Of a stretch of DNA of 64,000 nt, positions 17,836-27,556 are shown piece by piece. The stretch spans positions 124,001 through 188,000 of the forward strand of contig NZ_ATWV01000001.1 in assembly GCF_000421345.1 (NCBI RefSeq), given 5' to 3'. The translations under genes and the position numbers were made by a program. The notes under the pieces were generated by a model that ran no database searches, had not been told where the DNA came from, and worked only from the letters and a program-made list of their open reading frames with translations. Each line of letters begins with the position of its first letter. Within the stretch, counting starts at the first letter, position 1. The DNA is from Treponema bryantii NK4A124 (GTDB taxonomy: Bacteria; Spirochaetota; Spirochaetia; Treponematales; Treponemataceae).

Positions 17836-19652
17836 TTCTTTTCCTTTTTCGGAGCAGGCTTGGCTGTTGTATTTTTTGCAGCTGTTGTTTTTGCAGTAGC
17901 TGCAGGCTTTGCAGCTGCGGCCGGCTTAGAAGGAGCGGCAGGTTTTACTGCTTCTGCAGGGCTTGCACCTTCTTCTGCTTTTGCAGGTGCCTGATCCGGA
18001 TCCTGCTGATTCTGATACTTAATGCGGTTATGATAGTAACCAGTAAGAAGGTTTACAAAGGCCGCTTTGATTTTCGAAATATCGCGGAAGGTAAGGTCAC
18101 AGTTATCAAGCTGCTTTGCCTCTACCTTCTGATTAATGAGAATTGTAATGAACTTATCCAGACGTGGTGAAGTTGGATTTTCCAGAGTATGGCAGGCAGC
18201 CTCAACAGTATCTGCCAGCATTACAACTGCAGATTCTTTTGTTGTCGGTGGAATGCCAGGGTAACGGAAGTCATCCTCATCCAAAGAAGGATCTTTTTCC
18301 TTTGCACTGTTATAGAAATAAGTGATTATACTGTTTCCGTGGTGTTCAGAGATAATATCAATTACTGCCTGTGGAAGATGGATCTGTCTTGCCTTTTCAA
18401 CTCCCTTACGTACATGGCTTTTAATAACAGATGCAGAGAGTGTCGGGTTCAGGTCGTTATGTTTGTTTTCCATACCGTTTACCTGATTTTCTACAAAGTA
18501 TTCGCTCTGATCCATTTTACCAATATCATGATAGTAAGCACCTACACGGGCAAGCAGAGCATTTGCACCGATTTCCCGGCAGGCAGATTCTGCAAGCTGG
18601 GCAACCATCATAGAGTGATTATAGGTTCCGTTAGACTGAATCTGCATCTGCTTGAAGATTGGAGTATTTGCGTCACTCAAATCCATAAGGCGGAAAACAG
18701 AAGCTGTATTAAGAATTATTTCAAGTGGAGTAAGGAAGCCAAGTGTAAGGATTCCCGAAAGGAAGCCGTTGATTGCAAGACCAATCATCAGCTTTGGAAG
18801 TTCATCAAAAGTTTCATTGAAAATTACAGAAAAAAGTAAAACATAAACAATATTGAAAACCGCAATCATAAGACCTGCAAAAACCAGGTCCAGACGGCGT
18901 TCAATTTTGCGGACAATTGCTGCAGAAGTAAGAGATGAAGCAAGTGTCAGAAGGAAGGTTGGAATCTGCCAGTTTGTTGCACAGAGAACTCCAATGCTCA
19001 TTACAATCGAAAGCAAAAGAGCCGAAAGATTTCCATAAAGAATCGTAACAATCATTATGAATAAAGCTGATGGAATTGCAATGCAGATGCTGTAGGGACT
19101 TGAGAAAATTGGCAGCTTACCACAGAAAGCCGTTACCGCAAAAACTGCCAGAAAGAAGATTACCTGAAGAAGAGGTTCTTTAAATAAAAGCTTTCTGTTA
19201 ACTGATATAAAGGTAAATAAGAGATACCACATTATAGAAAGCAGCAGCAGATAAAGCTCGCTGTTTGCAAAAGCGCGGTAGTCTATATAAAGCGGAGATG
19301 CGGACATTTTCTTAAGTTTTGCGTAGCCTTCTTCTGTAATGGGAAAACCTTTTTTAATGATTTTTTCACCCTTGGTTACAGATACGGGATCTAAATTATC
19401 CGGAGACAGGCTTCTGTCTGCAAGAATTGTACGGTCTGCAATCTGACCTATTTCAAAATCTTCAAGAGAGAAATTTGCAATGGTCTGCGCTGTAGAAATT
19501 TTCAGAAAGTTCAGGGCAGAAACTGCAAGAAGGCCTGCCAGGAAAAGAATAAGAAAGGGATAGTTCTTTCTTATATACTCTCCCGTGCCTTTCATTATCT
19601 GGCTTACTGCACCAGGCTTTTCATTTTCTTTTTCGGTATTATTCATTTTCAT
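17832..19652 (-). CDS. pgpH: PgpH-type 7TM HD-domain phosphodiesterase
   Basis: The 606-residue membrane protein has one helix near residues 33-52 and an external segment of only about 80 residues. A cluster of helices follows (about 130-310), then a cytoplasmic HD domain whose metal motif is YYHDIGKMDQ, with HHGNS and LADTVEA downstream. PgpH proteins hydrolyse cyclic-di-AMP. The external domain is much shorter than the roughly 250 residues or more usual in Listeria-type PgpH. The last 60 residues are a low-complexity Ala/Lys/Pro/Thr tail that is probably disordered and basic. It overlaps phoH by 14 bases and ybeY by 4. Confidence 0.9.
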   Translation of the reverse strand: MKMNNTEKENEKPGAVSQIMKGTGEYIRKNYPFLILFLAGLLAVSALNFLKISTAQTIANFSLEDFEIGQIADRTILADRSLSPDNLDPVSVTKGEKIIKKGFPITEEGYAKLKKMSASPLYIDYRAFANSELYLLLLSIMWYLLFTFISVNRKLLFKEPLLQVIFFLAVFAVTAFCGKLPIFSSPYSICIAIPSALFIMIVTILYGNLSALLLSIVMSIGVLCATNWQIPTFLLTLASSLTSAAIVRKIERRLDLVFAGLMIAVFNIVYVLLFSVIFNETFDELPKLMIGLAINGFLSGILTLGFLTPLEIILNTASVFRLMDLSDANTPIFKQMQIQSNGTYNHSMMVAQLAESACREIGANALLARVGAYYHDIGKMDQSEYFVENQVNGMENKHNDLNPTLSASVIKSHVRKGVEKARQIHLPQAVIDIISEHHGNSIITYFYNSAKEKDPSLDEDDFRYPGIPPTTKESAVVMLADTVEAACHTLENPTSPRLDKFITILINQKVEAKQLDNCDLTFRDISKIKAAFVNLLTGYYHNRIKYQNQQDPDQAPAKAEEGASPAEAVKPAAPSKPAAAAKPAATAKTTAAKNTTAKPAPKKEKK

Positions 19653-20574
19653 TTTCGTATGCCTTTACTATCATTTTTACCAATGGATTTCTTACAACAT
19701 CATCTGCCGTAAGCTCCATAAAACCTATATCTTCAATTTTGCTTAATATTCTTATTGAATGCATAAGGCCGGATTCAACCTTTTTTGGAAGGTCTATCTG
19801 GCTTGGGTCCCCGGTAACAAATACCTTTGTATTTTCGCCCATACGGGTAAGGAACATTTTCATCTGGGCGCAGGTCGTATTCTGAGCTTCGTCGAGAATT
19901 ACAACTGCATTATTGAGGGTGCGTCCTCTCATGTAAGCAAGGGGTGCCACCTCTACAATACCAGCTTCAAAAAGTCTTTTTACGCTTTCTGGTGGAAGTA
20001 TTGTTTCCATTGCATCACGGAGAGGACGAAGATAAGGGTCGATTTTATCTTCCAGGTCTCCGGGCAAAAAGCCAAGGCTCTCACCTGCTTCAACTACAGG
20101 CCTGGTTATGATTAATTTTGATTTCTTATGGGCCAGTATAAGACGAAGAGCCTCTGCCACAGCGAGATAGGTTTTTCCGCTTCCTGCAGAACCTGTACAG
20201 AATACCATATCACGGCTTTGCAGAAGATTTACATATTCTGCCTGGCCCTGGGTACGCGGATATACACGACGAACCGCGCCTGGAACCATAATTACCATTT
20301 CTTCTGCATTTATTTTACGTTTAGTATTAAGAACTGTAAGGATTATATCGTCACTGTTTTTACCGCCAGACTGAACCTCATCTACAATGCGGTCTACTAT
20401 GAACTGAAATTTCTGGCAGATTTCGGGAGCGGCGTTTTCTACAGAAAGTTCATTGCCCTTTGTAAAGACGGGCACTCCCAGATGTTCTTCTATGAGCTGT
20501 AAATTTTTGTCATTAGTTCCACAAAGGCAGGAAAGCACGTCGTTGTCTGGAACTACTATTGTATATTCGTTCAA
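19639..20574 (-). CDS. phoH: PhoH-family ATPase
   Basis: The 311-residue P-loop protein has Walker A GSAGSGKTY (128-136), Walker B NAVVILDEAQNTT and a conserved TGDPSQIDLP segment. This is the PhoH/PhoL family, often encoded next to ybeY and linked to RNA metabolism. Translation appears to start at TTG 20574, with GAGG 6-9 bases upstream. It is the first gene of the phoH-pgpH-ybeY-tlyC-TPR operon. Confidence 0.93.
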   Translation of the reverse strand: MNEYTIVVPDNDVLSCLCGTNDKNLQLIEEHLGVPVFTKGNELSVENAAPEICQKFQFIVDRIVDEVQSGGKNSDDIILTVLNTKRKINAEEMVIMVPGAVRRVYPRTQGQAEYVNLLQSRDMVFCTGSAGSGKTYLAVAEALRLILAHKKSKLIITRPVVEAGESLGFLPGDLEDKIDPYLRPLRDAMETILPPESVKRLFEAGIVEVAPLAYMRGRTLNNAVVILDEAQNTTCAQMKMFLTRMGENTKVFVTGDPSQIDLPKKVESGLMHSIRILSKIEDIGFMELTADDVVRNPLVKMIVKAYENENE

Positions 20575-20590
20575 AAATACCTCTTATTCT

Positions 20591-20619
20591 ATTATTATTT
20601 ATCAATTCATTATTGTCAA
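20591..20619 (-). promoter_or_regulatory. Candidate phoH operon promoter
   Basis: A perfect TTGACA (20619-20614) is followed after 17 bases by AATAAT (20596-20591). Transcription would start only about 10 bases before the TTG codon, so either the leader is very short or the -10 lies a few bases away. Confidence 0.45.
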
Positions 20620-20631
20620 TCTTTAATAAAT

Positions 20632-20708
20632 TGTCATATTCGGGCTTGACCCGAATATCTAGAAATCACAGTCTTGTCTAGATTCCCGTGTCAAGCACGG
20701 GAATGACA
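20632..20708. repeat. Nested dispersed palindrome
   Basis: TTGTCAT at the left pairs with ATGACAC at the right. Inside are TTCGGGC TTGA CCCGAA, then TATCTAGA against TCTAGATT, then CCCGTG TCAAG CACGGG. It belongs to the GGGAATGACA family of intergenic repeats and separates phoH from the lptD-like gene. Confidence 0.75.
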
Positions 20709-20742
20709 CATTTGTAAGTACGATGCTACCACAAAAGCATAA

Positions 20743-23700
20743 TCACTCCAGTTTCCATTCGCCGTAATCATCAACTATACTTGTTTTCATGGCGTCCATT
20801 GGGTTCCAGACTACGCCGATTGTGATGTATGGCTTAAAGTCGTACATTTTTTTGCCGTTTTCGGTAATAATTCGAGGTTCAATCTTCATAGTCATGTTAG
20901 CCTTCCAGTCGTGGAGGTCATGAGAAATTGTCATATTAAGAGATTTCAGCTTAAAGCCTGAATTCTGGCGGATTTCTTCATCATCAAATCTGAAAGAATC
21001 AATCAAATCCTTTACAATATTGCCCGGGAAGCCTCCCCAGTCACTGTACATATCACCCGCTTCATTATGGAAGTACCAGTAAAGAACTGAGTTTCGGGAA
21101 GAAGCAGAGAATGTGATATCACAAAATTCAAAAATGCTGAATTTGATAGACGGAGTAAATAAGAAATAAGAATTAGTTGGGCGCAGAAGATCTGCAACAA
21201 TACTTGTATTCAAACCGAGAGAAAAAGTAAGTCTGTTATACCAGGTCCTGATATCCTTTCCGGAATGTGAATATGAAAGTGAGAAAGAATAAGGCAGGAA
21301 TTCTTTTTCTTCATTCTCTTTTCTTTCTTCAGGTATATACCAGCCCTTAAGAGGATCAAAATCATAGCCCAAAACATAAGACTGGATATAAGAAACCTGT
21401 ACACCAAAGAGAGATGCAGAAAGTTTCAAGCTTTCAGGATTATCATCTTCCATATTATAGGTAAAATTTTCTGAAAGTCTTAATTTTGAATCAAACAGGG
21501 TTACTGTAAGAGACTGATCTAAAGGACTCTTTTTCCATTTCTGGTCTTTATACTTTTCTTTATCCTTATCGCTCATTTTGTTATAGTCTTTCTCTCGGAT
21601 TTCTTCAAAACCTGAGCTTACAGATGCGGTAGCATAAGGAACTCCTACTGAGAAAGAAGCAATATATTTCTTTTTAAGAGGAGGCATAATCATTTCAAGT
21701 CTGAGTGCCTGTGTAAACTTATTATTGAATTCCTTAGCCCGGATATCTGTCGAAAGCGAGTTTACGGTTATACTGTCTTCATCTGTCCAGTCTGCATAGT
21801 GCTCTTCCCAGTCTGCTGTATCTGCATCACCAATATACTTGCGGCTGTATAATCTGATGGAAGAATTCCAGGCAATATTTGTATCACTAAAAATTGGATA
21901 ATAAACAAGAGGTCTGAGGACAACCGCATTTGTATTTGTTACATCCCGCGATTCTGTTTTTAAGTCTGAAAGTTTAATTTTCTTGATTTCTGCTTCTGTA
22001 TATCCGATTTTTTTATCTTCGGACATATAGGTATGGTCCTGAAATACCGGATTATAAGAAACCTTATTTTCTACAGTAAAGAAATTTCCGCCATAATTAA
22101 AATTACTTGAAAGGGAAAGCGGCAGCTTCATGTTATACATAGAAGAACGTATGCTGTCCCAGTCAAAGTCATCGGAAGTGTGCAGGTTGGTATCTGTATA
22201 AGATATCTGTGTAGTAAGGTTCAAACCGATATTGTAATTTAACTTATAGCCGATTCCATCATTAACAGTATCTTTACTTGCTGTATATTCAAGGTCTGGA
22301 AGATAGTATTCAAAAAGGCTTTCCTTTTCTTCTTCCGGCTTTTCCTCTGCAATTTCTTTTTTCTCTTCAGAAACTTCAGTCTCCTTGCCTTCTGCCTTTT
22401 TTGCTTCTTCTTCTGCCCTTTTACGTTCCTCTTCCAGCTGTTTTTCTGTTTTTAGTTCATCAGGCTTATTCAGGGAAATAACATAATCCGGAGATTTTTT
22501 TGTATATTCTTTTTTAATCGGCCACTGGAATATTGTTCCACTTGCAGAAATATTTGTTGAAACCGGAGTAATCAAAGACGGATAGTAAAAACGTCTGCGT
22601 GGAGTATAAGTTCTCCATTCCTTTTCAAAGAGATTTTCATCGAATGTATAAATAGTTTTTTTATCAGGATCATCTTCATCCGTGTATGAAAAAACTGTAT
22701 TTTTTGAAGAAATACTTACCGAATTCTGCATTGAGAAAGATAAAGAAGAAAGATACGGCCTCATAAATGCAGGAATCGAAGGCGAATAAGAAGTTGATGA
22801 TTTCCATTGAAATGAAGAAACTTCGTTACTTGTAGTAGTTGTCGTTTCTTCTACTGTATCTGCATTTCTACGGGTACTGTCAAGAAGATAAGAAATCCAG
22901 TCCATTGTTTCATGACGGTCTATAAGAAAATCATTTGAAAAGAATGGATCTGAATAGACCGGAAGAGAAAGAGAAAACTGAAATGGCTTAGACAACTGAA
23001 AATCTAAGTTTGCAGCATAGCGGAAAGGCAGTTTTAAGCCCAGAAAAGAAGAATCATCCTTATAAGTAATACCTCTTGAAGAATAAGGATAATAAGTCAG
23101 CTGATTTCCAGCACCTCTAAAAACAGTATTACTAAAACCAAGATATGTATTGAAATTCAATTTTGAAATATAGCCTGGCAGAGGATTAATAACACCATCT
23201 ACACCAGTCATAAATCCAAGATTTGAATACCAGTCTGCAAGAATTTTTACATAATGAGACGAATCACCTGTATAATCTTCATCCAGATTATGAAGTATAA
23301 GACCTTCGCGTACCTGCTCTTTAAGAGAATTAGGACGCACAAAGTTATAAACTGCTTTCAGCGATTCTGCAGATGTACTTTCCTTACCTGTTGATGTAGA
23401 TGATGTTGTTGAAGATGCTTCTTCAAGCGGTTTGCGACCCCACAAATAGGTTGTTGTCTGAATTGAGTAGCCGCTTCTTTTTGTATAATTAAATACCGGA
23501 TTAAAAATCAGTTCATCTTTAGGATAATAGAAGGCCGGGAAATACATTACCGGAACGGAACCTACATAAAGCAGGGCATTAAAAAATGCAAACTCTCCGC
23601 CAGGAAGCAGCCAGGTTCTGGTTGCATCAATATGCCAGTGAGGATCTTCTTCATCACAGAAGGTAAGGCTTGAGTTTTTGAAGGTAATTACGTTTTCATT

Positions 23701-24183
23701 TCCTTTTCCGAAAATCTCAGAAAAAACGATAAGTGTTGAACCGGCAGGAAGATTTACCGCATCTGACTGCTGCTGAACAATTCTACCGTCGTCAAAAACA
23801 CCTTCCAGAGTTGATGTATTCATTATCAGGGAAGAGGCGGTAGCAGTAGAGTTGCCGGAATTTCCGCTTTTCATAATGATTTCTACATTACCTTCGGCAT
23901 AAAGCATTTCGGTTTTTCGGTCGTAAACTATTTTATCAGCATTAATATCATTTGTAGTATCATTCTTTTGAACTGAAAGGGAAACTGCGCCTTCAAGAAT
24001 AATGCAGTCATTTCCGCTTTCTTCATTTTTTTTATAGGCAGTCTGACGGGCGCTATTGATTGTAATAACTGTAATTTCAGGCTCTTTTTTTACTTTTTCA
24101 TCATTTTCATCTTGAGTAAAAGCCTGTGCTGTAAAGAGAAAAAATAAAATTGCTGCAGAAATTAAACGGAAGTTACGAGTCAT
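20743..24183 (-). CDS. lptD: LptD/OstA-like outer-membrane barrel protein
   Basis: This is a 1146-residue exported protein (signal peptide to about residue 23). An OstA-like N-terminal region (about 30-170) includes ILEGAVSLSVQKNDTTNDINADKIVYD and AEGNVEI, the beta-jellyroll pattern of LptA/LptD. A very long Tyr/Ser/aromatic-rich C-terminal part with alternating strands suggests an outer-membrane beta barrel. A Glu/Lys-rich insertion lies near 570-625. In other bacteria LptD places LPS in the outer membrane, but many treponemes lack classical LPS, so the cargo may be another glycolipid. It abuts uvrA with no gap. Confidence 0.8.
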   Translation of the reverse strand: MTRNFRLISAAILFFLFTAQAFTQDENDEKVKKEPEITVITINSARQTAYKKNEESGNDCIILEGAVSLSVQKNDTTNDINADKIVYDRKTEMLYAEGNVEIIMKSGNSGNSTATASSLIMNTSTLEGVFDDGRIVQQQSDAVNLPAGSTLIVFSEIFGKGNENVITFKNSSLTFCDEEDPHWHIDATRTWLLPGGEFAFFNALLYVGSVPVMYFPAFYYPKDELIFNPVFNYTKRSGYSIQTTTYLWGRKPLEEASSTTSSTSTGKESTSAESLKAVYNFVRPNSLKEQVREGLILHNLDEDYTGDSSHYVKILADWYSNLGFMTGVDGVINPLPGYISKLNFNTYLGFSNTVFRGAGNQLTYYPYSSRGITYKDDSSFLGLKLPFRYAANLDFQLSKPFQFSLSLPVYSDPFFSNDFLIDRHETMDWISYLLDSTRRNADTVEETTTTTSNEVSSFQWKSSTSYSPSIPAFMRPYLSSLSFSMQNSVSISSKNTVFSYTDEDDPDKKTIYTFDENLFEKEWRTYTPRRRFYYPSLITPVSTNISASGTIFQWPIKKEYTKKSPDYVISLNKPDELKTEKQLEEERKRAEEEAKKAEGKETEVSEEKKEIAEEKPEEEKESLFEYYLPDLEYTASKDTVNDGIGYKLNYNIGLNLTTQISYTDTNLHTSDDFDWDSIRSSMYNMKLPLSLSSNFNYGGNFFTVENKVSYNPVFQDHTYMSEDKKIGYTEAEIKKIKLSDLKTESRDVTNTNAVVLRPLVYYPIFSDTNIAWNSSIRLYSRKYIGDADTADWEEHYADWTDEDSITVNSLSTDIRAKEFNNKFTQALRLEMIMPPLKKKYIASFSVGVPYATASVSSGFEEIREKDYNKMSDKDKEKYKDQKWKKSPLDQSLTVTLFDSKLRLSENFTYNMEDDNPESLKLSASLFGVQVSYIQSYVLGYDFDPLKGWYIPEERKENEEKEFLPYSFSLSYSHSGKDIRTWYNRLTFSLGLNTSIVADLLRPTNSYFLFTPSIKFSIFEFCDITFSASSRNSVLYWYFHNEAGDMYSDWGGFPGNIVKDLIDSFRFDDEEIRQNSGFKLKSLNMTISHDLHDWKANMTMKIEPRIITENGKKMYDFKPYITIGVVWNPMDAMKTSIVDDYGEWKLE

Positions 24184-27018
24184 TTAGAGCCCCAGCTGCC
24201 CCTTTATAAACTGACCGGTGTAGCTTTCTTTTACTTTTGCGACATCTTCAGGAGTGCCGGTCGCAATTATATTACCGCCACGGAAACCGCCTTCCGGTCC
24301 CAAATCAATTATATAGTCTGCCTGGCAGATAACGTCCAGGTTGTGTTCAATCATAACAACTGTGTTGCCCTGGTCTACAAGGCGCTGAATAACGGTCATC
24401 AACTGCTTAACGTCTGCAAAGTGAAGTCCTGTTGTAGGCTCATCCATTATATAGAGAGTTTTGCCGGTAGAAACGCGGGCAAGCTCGTTGGCAAGCTTAA
24501 CACGCTGAGCCTCGCCGCCACTAAGAGTAAGGGCATTCTGACCAAGCTGAATATAACCGAGGCCTACTGATTTCATAGTTTCAAGCTTGCGTGAGAGGTG
24601 TGGAATAGAGGCAAAAAAGTCGCAGGCTTCGTCTATGGACATATTTAGTACGTCGTTGATGGATTTACCCTTGTAAGTAACTTCCAGAGTTTCTTTATTA
24701 AAGCGCTTTCCACCGCAGACCTCACACTGAACGTATACGTCGGGCAGAAAGTTCATTTCGATTACGTTTTCACCCGCACCCTGGCAGGCTTCGCAGCGGC
24801 CGCCCTTTACATTGAAGGAGAAACGGCCTTTAAGGTAGCCGCGGGCCTTTGATTCCGGCAGGCTTGCAAAGAGGTCGCGGATCGCGTCGAAGACTCCAAT
24901 ATAAGTTGCTGGGTTAGAGCGCGGGGTGCGGCCGATCGGGCTCTGGTCTATATTGATTACCTTATCTATAAACTCCGCGCCTTCTACGCCTTCACACTCA
25001 CCTACATCGTAATTTGTGCGCATAACGCGGTTACTGAGGGCCGGGTATAATACGTCGCTCATGAGGGTTGATTTTCCCGAGCCACTTACGCCTGTTATAC
25101 AGGTAAAGGTTCCAAGCGGAATCTGAATGCTTACGTTTTTGAGGTTGTGTTCGGTTACGCCGTTTACTTTTATGAAGTTGCCGTTGCCGGGGCGGCGGGT
25201 TGTCGGGATGTCCATCTTAAGGGTGCCGGCCAGGTACTGGCCTGTGAGGCTCTCTTTTACTTTGGCAACCTCTTGTGGGGTTCCGGCTGCAACAACGCGG
25301 CCGCCATTAATGCCCGCGCCGGGACCGATATCTATAAGATAGTCTGCTGTGCGCAGAGTCTGTTCGTCATGTTCTACTACTATTACAGTGTTGCCGTTGT
25401 CGCGCAGGCTGATAAGGGTGTCTATAAGGCGCTGGTTGTCGCGCTGGTGAAGCCCTATGCTTGGCTCGTCCAGAATGTACATGACGCCGCAGAGGGCTGA
25501 ACCGATTTGGGTTGCAAGACGGATTCGCTGGGCCTCACCGCCGCTGAGTGTTTCTGCGGCGCGCTCCATAGTAAGATAGTCCAAGCCAACATCACGGAGG
25601 AAGCGGAGTCTGGCGCGGATTTCCTTCATAATCTGAGTTGCAATTTTCTGCTCATTTTCGGAAAGCTCAAGCTGGTCAAAAAACTCAATAGAATCAGCTA
25701 CAGAAAGACAGCAAAGCTCCCATATATTCTTTCCGCCCACAGTTACACCAAGGGCTTCCTTACGAAGTCTCTGACCATTACAGCAGGAACAGTGGCCTAC
25801 TTTCATGAACTTTTCTTCTATATTAGTTCTCTGTGCGTCACCCCAGGCTTCTGCGTGGCGGCGCTTCATTTCGTTGAGAACTCCGGGCCATGGGCGGTTA
25901 TATTCGCTGTAACCTTCCCCGCTCTGCTTTTTATAAATCCAGTGAATCTTGCGTTCCGGGTCTCCGTTCCACAGGTATTCAAACTGCTCGGCGGTAAGAC
26001 GGGAAATTGGTGTGTCCAGAGTAAAGCCTTCTGCATCTGCTACGGCCTGGAACATAGTGTGGTTCCATTCGCTGTCGGGATTGAAGAATGGGAAGGCGCG
26101 CTCGTTGAAGGAAAGTGAGCGATCCGGCAGAATCTTATTGAAGTCCCATTCCATTTTTTCGCCAAGACCGGTACATTCCGGGCAGGCACCAAAGGGGTTA
26201 TTAAATGAGAAAAGACGTGGCTGTAAATCCGGAATGGAAATACCACAGTCCGGGCAGGCATTTTTCTGGCTGAAGAAAACCTCTTCGTCCTTGTCGCCAA
26301 CGCGGCGGGTAACAATAACAATTCCGTTTGCATTTTTAAGGGCAATTTCGATTGAGTCGGCAAGGCGGCTTCTAACCTCGTCGCTCTTTATGATTCGGTC
26401 TACAACAATTTCAATTGTATGTTTTTTCTGTTTATCAAGCTTGATTGCATCGTCCAGATCCGCCATTACGCCGTCAATTCGAGCGCGTACAAAGCCCGAG
26501 GCCTTGGCATCATCTAAAATCTTCTGGTGCTCACCCTTTTTACCGCGGATAACAGGGGCCAGAATCTGCATCTTAGTGCCGTCTTCCCAGCTCATAATCG
26601 TATCAATAATCTGGTCTACAGACTGCTCCCGGATTTCACGGCCACAATTCGGACAGTGGGCATGACCACAGCGGGCATAAAGAAGACGGTAAAAGTCATA
26701 TATTTCAGTGATTGTACCCACAGTAGAACGAGGGTTTTTATTTGTAGATTTCTGTTCAATAGAAATAGCAGGAGAAAGCCCTTCAATCAGGTCAACATCA
26801 GGCTTATCCATTCGGCCCAGAAACTGTCGGGCATACGATGAAAGACTTTCCATGTAACGGCGCTGACCTTCAGCAAAAAGCGTATCAAAAGCAAGGGAAG
26901 ATTTACCCGAACCGCTCAAGCCGGAAATCACCACCAGCTTATTACGCGGAAAAGTTACATCGATGTTTTTAAGATTATGCTCTCTAGCCCCGCGGATTAC
27001 TATCATGTCGTCTTTCAT
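24184..27018 (-). CDS. uvrA: UvrABC excision nuclease subunit A
   Basis: A 944-residue ATPase that finds DNA damage in nucleotide excision repair. Two ABC modules are complete: Walker [10 protein letters not shown] (33-41) and GVSGSGKST, with signatures [14 protein letters not shown] and [14 protein letters not shown]. Zinc-binding CxxC pairs are visible (CPDC ... CPEC and CEAC ... CEVC). The product could start at M1 or at M5 ([15 protein letters not shown]); neither has a clear ribosome binding site. It abuts the lptD-like gene. Confidence 0.97.
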   Translation of the reverse strand: MKDDMIVIRGAREHNLKNIDVTFPRNKLVVISGLSGSGKSSLAFDTLFAEGQRRYMESLSSYARQFLGRMDKPDVDLIEGLSPAISIEQKSTNKNPRSTVGTITEIYDFYRLLYARCGHAHCPNCGREIREQSVDQIIDTIMSWEDGTKMQILAPVIRGKKGEHQKILDDAKASGFVRARIDGVMADLDDAIKLDKQKKHTIEIVVDRIIKSDEVRSRLADSIEIALKNANGIVIVTRRVGDKDEEVFFSQKNACPDCGISIPDLQPRLFSFNNPFGACPECTGLGEKMEWDFNKILPDRSLSFNERAFPFFNPDSEWNHTMFQAVADAEGFTLDTPISRLTAEQFEYLWNGDPERKIHWIYKKQSGEGYSEYNRPWPGVLNEMKRRHAEAWGDAQRTNIEEKFMKVGHCSCCNGQRLRKEALGVTVGGKNIWELCCLSVADSIEFFDQLELSENEQKIATQIMKEIRARLRFLRDVGLDYLTMERAAETLSGGEAQRIRLATQIGSALCGVMYILDEPSIGLHQRDNQRLIDTLISLRDNGNTVIVVEHDEQTLRTADYLIDIGPGAGINGGRVVAAGTPQEVAKVKESLTGQYLAGTLKMDIPTTRRPGNGNFIKVNGVTEHNLKNVSIQIPLGTFTCITGVSGSGKSTLMSDVLYPALSNRVMRTNYDVGECEGVEGAEFIDKVINIDQSPIGRTPRSNPATYIGVFDAIRDLFASLPESKARGYLKGRFSFNVKGGRCEACQGAGENVIEMNFLPDVYVQCEVCGGKRFNKETLEVTYKGKSINDVLNMSIDEACDFFASIPHLSRKLETMKSVGLGYIQLGQNALTLSGGEAQRVKLANELARVSTGKTLYIMDEPTTGLHFADVKQLMTVIQRLVDQGNTVVMIEHNLDVICQADYIIDLGPEGGFRGGNIIATGTPEDVAKVKESYTGQFIKGQLGL

Positions 27019-27026
27019 ATCTGTTT

Positions 27027-27055
27027 AGTATAACAAAATACACGGAGTTTTGGAA
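27027..27055 (-). promoter_or_regulatory. Candidate uvrA promoter
   Basis: On the minus strand, TTCCAA (27055-27050), a 17-base spacer, then TATACT (27032-27027). The same TTCCAA -35 precedes guaB. The start site would fall within a few bases of the uvrA ATG, which suggests a near-leaderless message. No LexA-like palindrome is evident. Confidence 0.5.
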
Positions 27056-27240
27056 CAGATGATTTTTATGTCATAGCGAACCGAAGGTGAAGCAATCTAT
27101 GTTTTATATATTAACTTCTTGTACAGTAGTTTAAAATAATGTATAGTATAATTATTGGCATTCGCAGTTATTGGCGGTCTTGCTTCCTAAATTCGACTGT
27201 TTACAGAAATGCAGGCAGATTACTATTTCAGGAGGCAGCT

Positions 27241-27369
27241 ATGAGTCTATATGAATTTCTGGATTTGCTGTTTACAGCAATCCAAATCTTCATCGACATT
27301 ATTACGCGCCTTCGTCGCAGACGAAAAAAAGGTAAACGAATACGTCTGGTCAAGGCACGCTTCGCTTAA
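27241..27369 (+). CDS. Small hydrophobic-cationic peptide, type I toxin-like (copy 1)
   Basis: The 42-residue peptide begins MSLYEFLDLLFTAIQIFIDI, one amphipathic or membrane helix, followed by a strongly basic tail (ITRLRRRRKKGKR, then RIRLVKARFA-type residues). AGGAGG stands five bases before the ATG, the best ribosome binding site in the region. This design matches small membrane toxins of type I toxin-antitoxin systems, though no named family is recognised. The upstream in-frame ATG at 27139 overlaps the -10 region and is unlikely. The first 33 residues are identical in copy 2. Confidence 0.7.
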   Translation: MSLYEFLDLLFTAIQIFIDIITRLRRRRKKGKRIRLVKARFA

Positions 27370-27527
27370 AGCCTTGACTCAGCCGTTTTGCAGATTGATA
27401 ACAATTATCAATCTGCAATAAAAAAATAGCCCGCCGAAGTGTTCGCACCACTATAGACGGGCGTTGTCCGTAAGGACGACAAAAATCGTAGAGGCAAGAC
27501 GCTTAATTGCGAATGCCTTTCTCTTAT

Positions 27528-27556
27528 AATATAAAGCACACTGTTGCTTTTTTCAA
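27528..27556 (-). promoter_or_regulatory. Antisense promoter in border element copy 1
   Basis: The minus strand has TTGAAA (27556-27551), a 17-base spacer and TATATT (27533-27528). The predicted RNA would start near 27521 and run through the right inverted repeat and the 3' untranslated region of the peptide mRNA, overlapping it tail to tail. The same promoter is intact in copy 2. Confidence 0.65.

Noticed and set aside
27139-27240. 34-residue N-terminal extension of the border peptide (same in copy 2)
   Set aside because: Its ATG falls in the sense promoter's -10 region and has no ribosome binding site, while AGGAGG lies just before the internal ATG.
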